DNA of 42,787 nucleotides from Bacillota bacterium (GTDB lineage: Bacteria; Bacillota; Clostridia; Christensenellales; Aristaeellaceae). The position numbers and the translations under genes were made by a program. Where the stretch lies: the NCBI GenBank assembly GCA_023425025.1, contig JAFADG010000010.1:1-42787 (forward strand), written 5' to 3'. The stretch's first letter is position 1, and each line of letters begins with the position of its first letter. The notes beneath the pieces were generated by a model that did not search any database, was not told the origin of the DNA, and saw only the letters and a program-made list of their open reading frames with translations. Positions 7,489-16,065 of the stretch are shown piece by piece.

Positions 7489-10242
7489 TCAATACTTGAA
7501 ATATAGGTCACCGTCCACGCCGCCCGAAGGATTGCCGGTGCCGAATGTGATGTTGCCGGCATGGTAGACACGTTTGTCATAAGCTGGACCTGCGTATATT
7601 TCTCCTGCGCACTTTATAGACGCGTTGAAGTAATGCCCATTTGGACCGTTGGTAATGTAATGCGTATAACCATACCCACCAGATCCAAGCTGTACATAAT
7701 AACCATTTGTGTCGATTGTTAATATTCCCGTCATTGTGTCGCCGGATTTTTTATACGCCCCTATGTTTGCGCATGCATTTGCACCAGTGGTTGCGCCAGT
7801 TCCGCCATTGGCAACAGGAACAGCACTTCCGGAAGAATTGAATACACGTGCTGGTGTAATCGTATTGCTAAGTGTTACACCAGATGACGGCATTGCGACA
7901 TGTGTTATATTGGCAATCCTATTCTCAGTAGTATTCCATGTCCTGAGATATGTCCATATGGTCATGTAATCACTTGGTGGTTTAAACCAAAAATATACTT
8001 TACCGTTGTATTTGAACACACGCACATCAATAACTAAATCCTCGGCAACAGCTTTCAGATTGATAAAAGCATCTGAAGCCAGATAGTAATAGCCTTGCAA
8101 TCTGATGTTTATTATGGCGGTCTGGCCATAGCCATTCCCTTTTATCTCAAGAAGGAACATATGGCTATCTGTCACAGGAAAATCAGTTTCTATCAGGCAT
8201 CCTGTAGTGAAATTGTACACTGTTTTCCAATCAACCTTCAAATTTGCAGGTGTGATCCCAAGGGCGCTACGTGCATCTGCCGCTGTTGTTGCACCTGTAC
8301 CGCCACCTGCGATATTTAAGGGTTTGGTAAGAGTAGTGTAGTTTTCAGATATATACAAACTATTCATTACAACATTATCTTTTTTATACTCAATTACGGC
8401 TGAACCACCTTGGCCAGAAGTTACACCCCAATTCGATTCCGCAAGATATCCGGTAAAATTGCGTCTTGAAGTATATGGAACCCAGTTGGTGCCATTATGC
8501 AAAATGGGGGAGCCAGTTAATGTCCCGCCCGTCAACGGCAACACACCAGACAAATCACCTACACCATGGGAATGCCCTACACCAGAAGCTCCGATATCAG
8601 CAAGCACCTGCGCGGGCGTCCTGGGTACAAGCGCACCTGCGCCATTACCTTTTAAGTAGCTATTGACTGCAACTTCACCAAGGCCCGTGCCCCCGGATGT
8701 GACTGGCCATATGCTGGGAATGTCAATACCGCCAAACCGCTGATCGAGCGTCATCCCTTTGTAGTAAATTTCCCAGGATGGGCTTACTTCAAACGCATCC
8801 TGCACGGATGACACCTGTCCCACCGCCACACCGCGCCCGCCTACTCTGTAATGGAGCAGCCACCTTTGGGTTGGTATCGTTACCGTGGATGGACTGGTAG
8901 ATGTCATGCCATCCTGCAAGGTGACGCGCACCACATAGCTGGTATTGGCATCAAACGTACCATTGCCTACCACAAGAGATTGGCCTGATGCTTTGATTTC
9001 TGCGCTCAGAATAGGCGTGATGTAAGTATTGGGATCGCCTGTATACAGTCGGTAATCCGTGACCATCCCGACGATGGAATTCTTCCCATTCACAGAACTG
9101 TACGTATAGGTTGGAACCAGTTTGACAGATGTGCCGCTGGGATTGTCTGATCCATTGGGATTGCACCGAACCGCTGTCAGCGACAGGAACTGCGGCTTGC
9201 TGTAGGGGAAGAATTGGAGATGGTCATCTGTGATAGTAGTGATCCGCTGCCTGCTGTCCTTGACCGTGCAAGTAAACGGAACATACCCAGTCGCGTTGAC
9301 AGCGCCCGTTTCAAAAACCAGCGAAGCGGGAGTCAACCCTACGCTGGCATAGTCGCCGCCGCTCATTGTCACTTCGATGATCGTGCTTCCACGGATGCCA
9401 GTCACGCTGGTGGCCGACATGCGCACCTTGGTGTATCCCTGCACGCACACGCCCCATGCGGCGGGTTCCGTGCCGCGCACCCGCAATGCGCCAAAGCCTG
9501 TAACGATGGGCTTCAGATCGGGATGCGCCCTGATGGTCACTTGCTTGGTGTCTGTCCCAGCCACTACACCGTTGATATAGGTGTCCAGATACACAAACAT
9601 AATGCCGGATTCCGTGTTTGGGATGGCATCCAGCCAAGTATACGGAATCGGGAAAGTCTTTACAAAAGGGGCTGTGCGCGCTGTGGTGTCGTAATCGTTC
9701 AATTCGTAGGTCTTGACAGGCGTTTGAAACCGCACGGTCAGATAATGAAACGCACTGGAATGCGCGGGCGTGACCGTCACGTTCAAATTCACGGATGCGT
9801 CCTTCAGCGTGATGTCCGATGTACTCAAAGTGCAGGTACTGACCGGAACGAAATAATCCAGTTCCAGCGTGCCGGAAACGCTGGAACGCAAACTCAGCAT
9901 GTTCGCTCCGCTGCCAGCGCTGGCACGGATCGTAAAGGTAACTGTGCCGCTCCCGGCTTGAGCCAAACCATTCGTAAAGGCTGTCAGGCTGACCGTCTGA
10001 CTGTGCGTGACATTCGGGTTCTGCGCGAAAACTGCTGTAGTGCCTGTCCCTGTACCTTTGCTGATGTCCAAGTATAGCTGGGAGGAATAAACCCTGATGC
10101 CGTTGAGCGTCAGCCGACCGCCTGTCACAAACGCATTCGCCACACCTGTACCTGTTGCGTATGCCGTGAAGGTGGTCCCCGGATTCATCCCTTCCACCTC
10201 TATGCGGGTGAAGTTTGCCAGCGAAAATGAAAGTGTCGGCAT
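7489..10242 (-). CDS. Large tail fibre / receptor-binding protein
   Basis: 917 residues, ATG 10242, beginning a few bases after the previous stop with GGAG nearby. The order is: N-terminal beta-sandwich (residues ~1-130); Ig-like and DUF859-like region (~130-470, with RVGGRGVAVGQV near 465); then a fibrous part with GGTG motifs (VTSGGTGLGEV, IAGGGTGATTAADARSALGI, VANGGTGATTGANACANIG) and a DISGVLPLTGG-like segment, typical of trimeric phage fibres. It ends in a small compact tip (GNPSGGVDGDLYFKY). The role is probably host-surface binding by the virion tail. Its N-terminal fold is repeated in the following short gene. Confidence 0.8.
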   Translation of the reverse strand: MPTLSFSLANFTRIEVEGMNPGTTFTAYATGTGVANAFVTGGRLTLNGIRVYSSQLYLDISKGTGTGTTAVFAQNPNVTHSQTVSLTAFTNGLAQAGSGTVTFTIRASAGSGANMLSLRSSVSGTLELDYFVPVSTCTLSTSDITLKDASVNLNVTVTPAHSSAFHYLTVRFQTPVKTYELNDYDTTARTAPFVKTFPIPYTWLDAIPNTESGIMFVYLDTYINGVVAGTDTKQVTIRAHPDLKPIVTGFGALRVRGTEPAAWGVCVQGYTKVRMSATSVTGIRGSTIIEVTMSGGDYASVGLTPASLVFETGAVNATGYVPFTCTVKDSRQRITTITDDHLQFFPYSKPQFLSLTAVRCNPNGSDNPSGTSVKLVPTYTYSSVNGKNSIVGMVTDYRLYTGDPNTYITPILSAEIKASGQSLVVGNGTFDANTSYVVRVTLQDGMTSTSPSTVTIPTQRWLLHYRVGGRGVAVGQVSSVQDAFEVSPSWEIYYKGMTLDQRFGGIDIPSIWPVTSGGTGLGEVAVNSYLKGNGAGALVPRTPAQVLADIGASGVGHSHGVGDLSGVLPLTGGTLTGSPILHNGTNWVPYTSRRNFTGYLAESNWGVTSGQGGSAVIEYKKDNVVMNSLYISENYTTLTKPLNIAGGGTGATTAADARSALGITPANLKVDWKTVYNFTTGCLIETDFPVTDSHMFLLEIKGNGYGQTAIINIRLQGYYYLASDAFINLKAVAEDLVIDVRVFKYNGKVYFWFKPPSDYMTIWTYLRTWNTTENRIANITHVAMPSSGVTLSNTITPARVFNSSGSAVPVANGGTGATTGANACANIGAYKKSGDTMTGILTIDTNGYYVQLGSGGYGYTHYITNGPNGHYFNASIKCAGEIYAGPAYDKRVYHAGNITFGTGNPSGGVDGDLYFKY

Positions 10243-10245
10243 GGT

Positions 10246-10902
10246 TTACGCTCCAATCCACTTGTCACCGCAGCTTCCATCAGCAAGTTTCACCCTTGTG
10301 ACAAAGCCCACGGTAAGCTGTGTTCGTATCGATGCGTTCTCGATGTCCATGTTGTTGTCGGTGATTTTGGTTACTTCATTGCCATGCTGATCGCGGATGG
10401 CAACCCGGTTACTGGCAACCAGCACCGATGTATTGCCTGTGCTGGAACCAACGGTGACGCCCTCCGATCCCAAGCGAATCAGCGTGGCTTGGGATGCCTT
10501 GTATGCATTCAGCGCCTGCGCCTGGTTGCTTTCGGATGTGGTGATCTGTACATTAAGCCCCTGGGCAGTAAGCTGCAAAGTGGCCAACTGTTCAGTGACA
10601 TCTGTAATTTTCGATGCATTGGCAGTGAGTGCTTGGGATGTGATCGTCAAGTCTGTCTGATAATTCGCTTCGCTCACCTTGGCCGCGATTTGATCGGCCT
10701 GCACCTCAAGGGTCGCTTCCGTATCCGACAGCCGCTTTTGCAGCTTCGTGCCCAGGTCCTCAAACCGCAAGCGGTTGAAGCGGCTGTACAGGTCATCAAA
10801 GCGGTCGGTCAACTGCTGGACAAGCTTCCGTTCCTCCGCGCTCCATGTGGAAGGGGGCCGAAACGGTTCATACTGCTGTACGGTGGTTTGTGCTGCTGCC
10901 AT
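10246..10902 (-). CDS. Coiled-coil tail appendage/baseplate-type protein
   Basis: 218 residues, ATG 10902, with TAAGGAGGCGGGAAT upstream. An amphipathic N-terminus is followed by a long coiled coil (residues ~30-165). It then has a C-terminal element (VAIRDQHGNEVTKITDNNMDIENASI) of the kind found at the end of prophage tail-endopeptidase and fibre-attachment proteins. It lies directly between the stabilization-like protein and the large fibre, so it probably connects fibre to tail. This is a structural assignment only. Confidence 0.6.
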   Translation of the reverse strand: MAAAQTTVQQYEPFRPPSTWSAEERKLVQQLTDRFDDLYSRFNRLRFEDLGTKLQKRLSDTEATLEVQADQIAAKVSEANYQTDLTITSQALTANASKITDVTEQLATLQLTAQGLNVQITTSESNQAQALNAYKASQATLIRLGSEGVTVGSSTGNTSVLVASNRVAIRDQHGNEVTKITDNNMDIENASIRTQLTVGFVTRVKLADGSCGDKWIGA

Positions 10903-10914
10903 ATTCCCGCCTCC

Positions 10915-12417
10915 TTAATCCGCATCAATTTCTGCCCGAAGCTGGATGCCGCCAATCATGCGCCAGGCTGCTGGCGCCGTACCTTCAGGCGTATTGCTGG
11001 CAATGATCAGCCGGAAGCGCCTGCCGGTGCCGCCGAAGCGCACCGCCCGCTGCCGTGCCGTTCCGGCCGTGGCTTTAAAAGCCACCGCCTTGTCCTTGCG
11101 CCTTTTTTCCGTTTCAATGCCGAAGGTGATGGTGCAGTCAGCCTTGGCTTCGACAGTCAGGTATAATTCAAAACCACCCTTGCGGATGGTCTTTTGATTG
11201 AAGTCCTGCCAGGCGCCGGTCCACACAGCGCCGGGGACAGCCTTGCCGCTTGTCCATGCGTCCGCGCCCCATTTGTATATTTTGCCGGGAGCGGCGCTGC
11301 TGGTAAAGAATAGATCATCATTGGTTGGCAGGAAGGATTCCACGCTGACATCGTTGCGTACCAGCCAGGTCTGTTCCTTTGTGTTGTACATCAGCACGAT
11401 GGAATTGGCCGTGTCCGTGCCTGTGGGAAAAGCGCAGTAATAGGTGCCGCGCCACATGCAGGCGCAGGCCTGGTCCAGCGCCGTCTTGTTCATGCCGGCA
11501 AAGATATCCCGGCAAGCTTCCTTCTGGAAGTAAGCCGCCTGCAGGCCGTCATAGATCATGATGCCCTCGTCGCCCAGCATGAAGATGTGCTCGCCGTCCA
11601 CCGCGATGGTGTTGAAGTACTGCGTGCCGCCGCCATACTGCTCCTTGAAAACAAACTCAGCCGGATCGGTATTCATCACCCGCCAGATGCGGTTGCGCTT
11701 GAAGGCGATCAGTTGGGAGCCAAGCTGCCGCAGGGCATGGAAGCTGTCGCCGTCCCAGCTTGGCTGCATCACATCGCCTGCGCCGTCAGCCGGGATGTCT
11801 TGATTCGCCGTCCAATCGGTTGGGTCAAAAGGCGCGCTGTACACCAGCATGTCGGGATCATCGGGAATGCTGCCGCCCCAAATGCGTTCGCCGTATCTGG
11901 CAATCACGCCGAACTTTTTGGGCGTGCTGATGGCATGCACGCTCAGATCATCGCCGCGCACATAGATCATGCCGTCCTGGGCATTGCTCAAAAACAAGGC
12001 GTCCACAGGGTTTTCCGCTTCCTCATCATTGATTTCGTAGGTCACCCAAGACCAGGAACTGCTGGCATAAGAATCGCCCGCCCAGTCCTCCGGCAGCTCA
12101 AGCATTGCCCATGCCTCGCCTGCCAAAGTCTTGCAGTAAAGCTGGCCAGCGGCAGCCGCGATCAGCAGATCCCTGTCCCCGCCGGGATACCAGCGGCGAT
12201 GCAAAAATGCCAAAGTCTCCATTGGGCCGGCAGCGATCTCGGGGACAAGCTGCTCATGCGCGCCGGCAGGCTGCAATACGCCGCCGGTGGTATCTACGTT
12301 GACCGCGTCACAGGCCGTGCGCGGGTCGGCATTGATGCCGTCGCCAAATTGCAAAAGGCCCCCGAACCCGGGTATGCGCAGATCGGCGTCATGGGCGTTT
12401 AAGGTAACCAGTGACAC
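10915..12417 (-). CDS. Tail stabilization/nozzle-like beta-propeller protein
   Basis: 500 residues from GTG 12417, with AAGGAGGGACGCCC upstream. The start contains an aspartate/asparagine-rich segment (DPRTACDAVNVDTTGGVLQPAG). It continues as an all-beta protein with WD-like blades (VTYEINDEEAENPVDALFLS, HALRQLGSQLIAFKRNRIWR, EHIFMLGDEGIMIYDG). Position after the head-tail adaptor and the sequence style match the stabilization/nozzle proteins that close the short tails of P22-like podoviruses. Direct homology was not tested. It argues for a short-tailed virion, since no tail tube or sheath gene is present. Confidence 0.6.
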   Translation of the reverse strand: MSLVTLNAHDADLRIPGFGGLLQFGDGINADPRTACDAVNVDTTGGVLQPAGAHEQLVPEIAAGPMETLAFLHRRWYPGGDRDLLIAAAAGQLYCKTLAGEAWAMLELPEDWAGDSYASSSWSWVTYEINDEEAENPVDALFLSNAQDGMIYVRGDDLSVHAISTPKKFGVIARYGERIWGGSIPDDPDMLVYSAPFDPTDWTANQDIPADGAGDVMQPSWDGDSFHALRQLGSQLIAFKRNRIWRVMNTDPAEFVFKEQYGGGTQYFNTIAVDGEHIFMLGDEGIMIYDGLQAAYFQKEACRDIFAGMNKTALDQACACMWRGTYYCAFPTGTDTANSIVLMYNTKEQTWLVRNDVSVESFLPTNDDLFFTSSAAPGKIYKWGADAWTSGKAVPGAVWTGAWQDFNQKTIRKGGFELYLTVEAKADCTITFGIETEKRRKDKAVAFKATAGTARQRAVRFGGTGRRFRLIIASNTPEGTAPAAWRMIGGIQLRAEIDAD

Positions 12418-12429
12418 GGGCGTCCCTCC

Positions 12430-12795
12430 TTATCTTGGCGCATTCACAAAATGGGCGGCCGCCCCGCCCAGGATCCGTGCCGCGGTTTCCTCCGCGGCGG
12501 CGCGGTACGCAAGGCCCCGGTTCTGCCTGCCCGGGCTGCCGTTGCGAAACACGCACCAGGCGGCCCAGTTGGCAATGGCCGTATGGGTCCAGGCGGGCAA
12601 ATTGGGTTCGTCATCCCCGGATTGGAGCGGGAGATATTCTCCGCCCGCTTCCACGTGCTTTTTCGCGTAGGCGAAGGCCAGACGGTCATAGCCCTCATTG
12701 ATGTAATCCAACAGAAAAGGTTCAAACTCGGCCGCGTCCTCCTGATCGTTGCCCGTCTCAAACAGGACGAAGGCCTTGATTTCCGATACGTTCAT
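12430..12795 (-). CDS. Head-tail adaptor (connector) protein
   Basis: 121 residues, ATG 12795, with GAGGTGCTTGC upstream. Predicted all-helical. The opening (MNVSEIKAFVLFETGNDQED, then FLLDYINEGYDRL) resembles phage adaptor proteins that dock below the portal ring. It is followed 12 bp later by the stabilization-like gene, as expected for portal-proximal tail completion proteins. The small size and lack of catalytic residues fit a structural connector. Confidence 0.6.
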   Translation of the reverse strand: MNVSEIKAFVLFETGNDQEDAAEFEPFLLDYINEGYDRLAFAYAKKHVEAGGEYLPLQSGDDEPNLPAWTHTAIANWAAWCVFRNGSPGRQNRGLAYRAAAEETAARILGGAAAHFVNAPR

Positions 12796-12819
12796 GCAAG
12801 CACCTCACAGTATTGTCGC

Positions 12820-12866
12820 CTCCTTTTGAAGGAGGTGTCAGGCGCAGCCTGACGGAGGAGGATTGC
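12820..12866. repeat. R1 short-form structured repeat
   Basis: CTCCTTTTGAAGGAG hairpin followed by the palindrome GTCAGGCGCAGCCTGAC and the tail GGAGGATTGCC. It is the undisrupted form of the longer repeat just to its right, and matches two copies near 41.6 kb. Confidence 0.75.
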
Positions 12867-12910
12867 CGTCCCCTTTGGGGGAGCTGCCGCCCGCAGGCAG
12901 CGGAGGAATA

Positions 12911-13046
12911 GGCTCCTTTTGATTCTTCGCACCGTCTCCCCTTGGGGTGCGGTGTTTCGCTCCATCAGGGCAAGCCCTTCCGTCGCTCAGGTTCGCTTCG
13001 CTCACCCTCCGAAAGGAGCTGTCAGCGAAGCTGACTGAGGATTGGC
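12911..13046. repeat. R1 long-form repeat (short form with ~90-bp insert)
   Basis: The sequence starts GGCTCCTTTTGA and ends AAGGAGCTGTCAGCGAAG then CTGACTGAGGATTGGCC, which is the short R1 element. At 12923-13012 about 90 bp with several hairpins are inserted (for example CACCG...CCCCTTGGGG...CGGTG). Near-identical copies lie at 37040-37176 and 39323-39460. It separates the adaptor gene from the small head gene. Confidence 0.8.
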
Positions 13047-13064
13047 CTCCTGCAGACCCCAAGC

Positions 13065-13301
13065 TCACAAATTCGGATACTTCACCTTCAGCGCCAGGAA
13101 CACAGGAACCTTGACGCTCACATATTCGCCGCGCTTGATGATGGTGGTCTCGCCGTTGATGGTCACATGCTCCGTTTGGTCCACCCTGGCGCCGGTTTCG
13201 TCCACTTCCAAAAGCGGCAGCGTGATGTGTACCATGGGTTCGGGGACAGATGTGGAAACATTTGCTGTTACGGGGGATGTATCTACCATTTTGGTTGTCA
13301 T
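13065..13301 (-). CDS. Small head-module protein
   Basis: 78 residues, ATG 13301, with GGAGGAAAACAC upstream. An unstructured threonine/valine-rich start is followed by a compact C-terminal motif (HVTINGETTIIKRGEYVSVKV). This resembles small proteins encoded next to podoviral capsid genes, with a V-x-V-N-G-x-x-x-x-I-x-R-G-x-x-V-x-V pattern. It is probably a capsid accessory or decoration protein; I know no demonstrated function. It is unusual in being separated from the capsid gene by a 650-bp repeat-filled gap. Confidence 0.6.
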   Translation of the reverse strand: MTTKMVDTSPVTANVSTSVPEPMVHITLPLLEVDETGARVDQTEHVTINGETTIIKRGEYVSVKVPVFLALKVKYPNL

Positions 13302-13952
13302 GTGTTTTCCTCCTTAAAATTGATGTTCCATTGCTGTGCGGATTGCGCCCAAATGGAGTACAAGGCTTCTCCCACATCAAAGGGAGATTTGTCGAATCAA
13401 AAGCCTTCCGGGCTTGCTCTTATCCGCTTAAAATGGTATTATTTGGGTGTAGATAGGAGATGAGCGTAACAATTGCTTTGGCATATAGGCCTATCATACT
13501 TCATTGCCTCCGATTTTCAGGAATGTCATTCTTATTGTTTCAGCAATCACTTGCCACGCACAAGGGTGGCGTCCGAAGGTTTCCAAAGGCTCCGGAATCC
13601 CGACCCCGCCTGTGGCGGAAATGGGAGGGGTGAAGGAGGCCGATGAAAGAAAGCAGTGCAAGCGGTAGCGAAGCAATGCGGCCATTGAATCGGCCGGACC
13701 GACCGGAAAGCCCTTTGGTCGCTCCCGCAGGAGCGAAATCCTTTTATTTTCATGCTTTTCTGTCATCTGAATCACCAATTTTTTTGGGGGTCGGAGGGGC
13801 GAACCCCTCCGACTGTAATCGTGTTACCCGGCTCTGCCGGGTGCGCGGGGCGCTTGCGGAGCAAGCATTCCTTACGCTTTTCGCCGGCCATGCGTGAAAA
13901 GCATAGGCGAAAAGTGCAGACTCGTGAAAAGCGCGCCAGCACTTTTCACGGC
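13302..13952. other. 650-bp gap downstream of capsid gene, repeats only
   Basis: No credible gene. It contains a split copy of the R2 repeat core (13568-13740), a perfect 10-bp-stem hairpin at 13790-13813 (GTCGGAGGGG, CGAA loop, CCCCTCCGAC) and further inverted repeats built on GAAAAG / CTTTTC near 13875-13950. The hairpin lies ~140 bp after the capsid stop but is not followed by a U-run on the minus strand, so it is not a classical terminator. Confidence 0.6.
13568..13740. repeat. R2 repeat core, interrupted copy
   Basis: Left part GCGTCCGAAGGTTTCCAAAG and right part CGACCGGAAAGCCCTTTGG then TCGCTCCCGCAGGAGCG match the R2 units at 41.1-41.5 kb. Here they are separated by about 100 bp of unrelated sequence. 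Confidence 0.7.
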
Positions 13953-15176
13953 TTACGCCGTCGCTCCGTGCTCGATCCTCACAATAAAATCATCCTGCAA
14001 AATCGCTGTGGCAAACCCTTTCACCTTCCAGGCGATGGTACCGCGCTGGGCCTCGGGATCCGCCGCGCCGGAAGAACCGGGCGGGTTGATGATGATTTGC
14101 ACGTTCTTGCCGCCGCCCTCCAGGCTGATGTCGCCAAAGGCGTCCTTGCCGTAGACGATGGTGGAATACACATCGGTGTTGTTGCCGCCGCTGGTGGGGG
14201 TGATCTTGGCGGTATTGCCCACGGTCCAGTTGTCGGTGATCGCGGCGGCCGGCATCCAGCGGAAGTACACCTTCTTTGCCGCAGCGTCAATGCGCTCGAT
14301 GCACATGGGCGTATGGTTTACGGCGGAATAGGTCACGTTGACCAGCTTGCCGGTCAGCTCCCGGGCCTCGCCCTCTGTGAGGGTCTCAGCCACGGTCATG
14401 CACTTTTGCGCCGTATCCAGGGCGGAAAGGGTCAAAAACGCGGTGGATCCGAAAAGGGAATCCTGGGCGCCGAAGACCTTGGCGTTGGTGGATTCAAAGA
14501 ACTTCACCTTGTAGATCACGCCCAGCTCGTATTTGTCCATTTTGTCACCGCGCTGGTACTTGGCCACATCCACCCACATGGCGTCGCTGGTCAAATCATG
14601 CACGGTATCCGGGTGCACGATGGCATGGTAGAAGCCGTCGTCAAAGGGCTTGCAGTTGTTGCGCTTCAAGGTGCGCACCGCCTTTTTGACGTCGGTGTAG
14701 GTCAGCTTGTCCGCGGCCGCAATACTGCCGCGGGCGGTGTTGGCGCCCACGTACTGCACATTCAGGCCGGCGTGCAGGGCATCCCGGCTGATGGTGTCCA
14801 GCGACAGCGCGGCCTGGTCGGCCAGCAGCTGGGCGGTCTCCTTGTGAATGTTGTCCAGCAGGTAATACTGCATTTCCTCGGTGGTCTCCACGTGGGCGCC
14901 GTAGGGCTTGGCCGTCACGGTGAAGGCCGTCTGAATAAGGGTCTGGCCGTCGGGGGTCACGCCTTCGGTCAGCGGCTTTGTCACCGCGGCAAAAGGCGTA
15001 AAACGCCGAAACTGCACGCGCTTGCCGTTGTGCATGGGCAGCGTGCGCTTTTGCGCGTCGCGGCTGTGCACCATTTCGGGCTTGGCGTTTTCCAGCAGCG
15101 TGCGCTCGTAATACTGCACCAGGCCGGGCGCCACGCCGGAAGAAGAGGTATAATTGAGGTTGTCGAAAACTGCCAT
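13953..15176 (-). CDS. Major capsid protein, N4-gp56 family
   Basis: 407 residues, ATG 15176, with GGAGGAACATCC upstream. The N-terminal region carries the family hallmarks: YYERTLLENAKPEMVHSRDA (residues ~22-42), KRTLPMHNGKRVQFRRF, PLTEGVTPDGQTL (~68-80) and YGAHVETTEEM, followed by LSLDTISRDALHAG. This HK97-fold family forms the capsid shell of N4-type and many gut podoviruses. It follows the scaffold gene after 12 bp, as expected. The C-terminal ~90 residues look like an extra beta domain. The gene seems intact, so the head could in principle still assemble. Confidence 0.9.
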   Translation of the reverse strand: MAVFDNLNYTSSSGVAPGLVQYYERTLLENAKPEMVHSRDAQKRTLPMHNGKRVQFRRFTPFAAVTKPLTEGVTPDGQTLIQTAFTVTAKPYGAHVETTEEMQYYLLDNIHKETAQLLADQAALSLDTISRDALHAGLNVQYVGANTARGSIAAADKLTYTDVKKAVRTLKRNNCKPFDDGFYHAIVHPDTVHDLTSDAMWVDVAKYQRGDKMDKYELGVIYKVKFFESTNAKVFGAQDSLFGSTAFLTLSALDTAQKCMTVAETLTEGEARELTGKLVNVTYSAVNHTPMCIERIDAAAKKVYFRWMPAAAITDNWTVGNTAKITPTSGGNNTDVYSTIVYGKDAFGDISLEGGGKNVQIIINPPGSSGAADPEAQRGTIAWKVKGFATAILQDDFIVRIEHGATA

Positions 15177-15188
15177 GGATGTTCCTCC

Positions 15189-15971
15189 TTATTTCTGTCT
15201 CATGTCAATGACTCCGCCCCGCTCCAGATACTTTTGCATCCTGCTAAACTGCTCTCCGGTCAGGTCATTCACCGACCGGGCCGCGGGGCCTTGGCCGTTG
15301 GGCCGTCTTGTGGGGGTGGGCAGGCCGGCGGGCGTTTGCCCGGTCATGTGCTTCAAAACATCGGCAAAGTCCCATTCCCGGCTCAAAATCCTGCGTTTGA
15401 CCTCGGGATCGGCGTTGTAGGCGTCCATCACATTCAGCCCGGTGGCGGCCTCGATGGCCTTCACCTGGGCGATCAGCATGCCGCCGTAGCGCTCCGCTTC
15501 CTGGGCCTGCCCCTGTTCCTGGGTAACAAACTGCCCCCGTTCGTTGCGCGGGGACTGCTGGGGCTGGGAAGCTTGCGGCGCAAGGCCGTTTTTCAGCCGC
15601 AGGTATTCCAGGGCGATGTCCTTGGACGCAACCTTGCCGGTCCGCACCAGGTCCTCCGCTTCCCTTTGCAGCATCGCTTCCTTCAGCGGCGCCAGCTTCG
15701 CGTCGTATTCCGCCGCGATCCTTGCCCGCTCCTTAACCAGCGCCTGCTGCAGCTGTTTTTGCACGCCCTCCTGGATGCGCCGCTGGATCCATCCCGCCTG
15801 CTTTTCCTCCCTGGGCTGCTCGGCCGGCTGGTCATCCTCCGCCGCATTGTCCCCGTCCACGAAGGCGTCCAGCGTGGTTTCCTCCCGCTGGTTAAGTTCC
15901 GCCGCCTCAAGGGCCGCGTCGTCCGGCCCGGCGCCCGGCAGGTTGCTTTCGACCATTTGATTTTCCTGCAT
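15189..15971 (-). CDS. Capsid scaffolding protein
   Basis: 260 residues, ATG 15971, with AAAGGGAGTCC upstream. The first ~60 residues are strongly acidic (DDAALEAAELNQREETTLDA). A long basic/glutamine-rich helical region follows (residues ~60-140), and a C-terminal part contains FADVLKHMTGQTPAGLPTP and MQKYLERGGVIDMRQK. The acidic N-terminus, coiled-coil middle, low complexity and position immediately before the capsid gene are typical of phage scaffolds that template procapsid assembly and are then expelled. No protease motif is visible. Confidence 0.85.
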   Translation of the reverse strand: MQENQMVESNLPGAGPDDAALEAAELNQREETTLDAFVDGDNAAEDDQPAEQPREEKQAGWIQRRIQEGVQKQLQQALVKERARIAAEYDAKLAPLKEAMLQREAEDLVRTGKVASKDIALEYLRLKNGLAPQASQPQQSPRNERGQFVTQEQGQAQEAERYGGMLIAQVKAIEAATGLNVMDAYNADPEVKRRILSREWDFADVLKHMTGQTPAGLPTPTRRPNGQGPAARSVNDLTGEQFSRMQKYLERGGVIDMRQK

Positions 15972-16024
15972 AGGACTCCCTTTCTTTCCGCGCCCCCGGC
16001 GAAAACGCCGGCAGCGGATTTATG

Positions 16025-16050
16025 AAAACAGCAGCCCTTTGGCTGCCGCT
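16025..16050 (-). terminator. Rho-independent terminator after spike gene
   Basis: On the minus strand, GCAGCC-AAAG-GGCTGC is followed by TGTTTTC, about 15 bases after the beta-helix gene's stop. It would separate the spike transcript from the scaffold/capsid genes. Confidence 0.6.
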
Positions 16051-16065
16051 TCATACCTTTTTTCT

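Noticed and set aside
6925..10902. Diversity-generating retroelement acting on the fibre
   Set aside because: No reverse transcriptase, template repeat or adenine-biased variable repeat was seen in the window.
13790..13813. Intrinsic terminator after the capsid gene
   Set aside because: The hairpin is perfect, but no U-run follows on the minus strand; kept only as a structured element.
13752..16025. 757-codon plus-strand open frame opposite scaffold and capsid genes
   Set aside because: It is the antisense of two well-supported genes, has G/H/R/V-rich composition typical of antisense of GC-rich coding DNA, and no ribosome site or family match.
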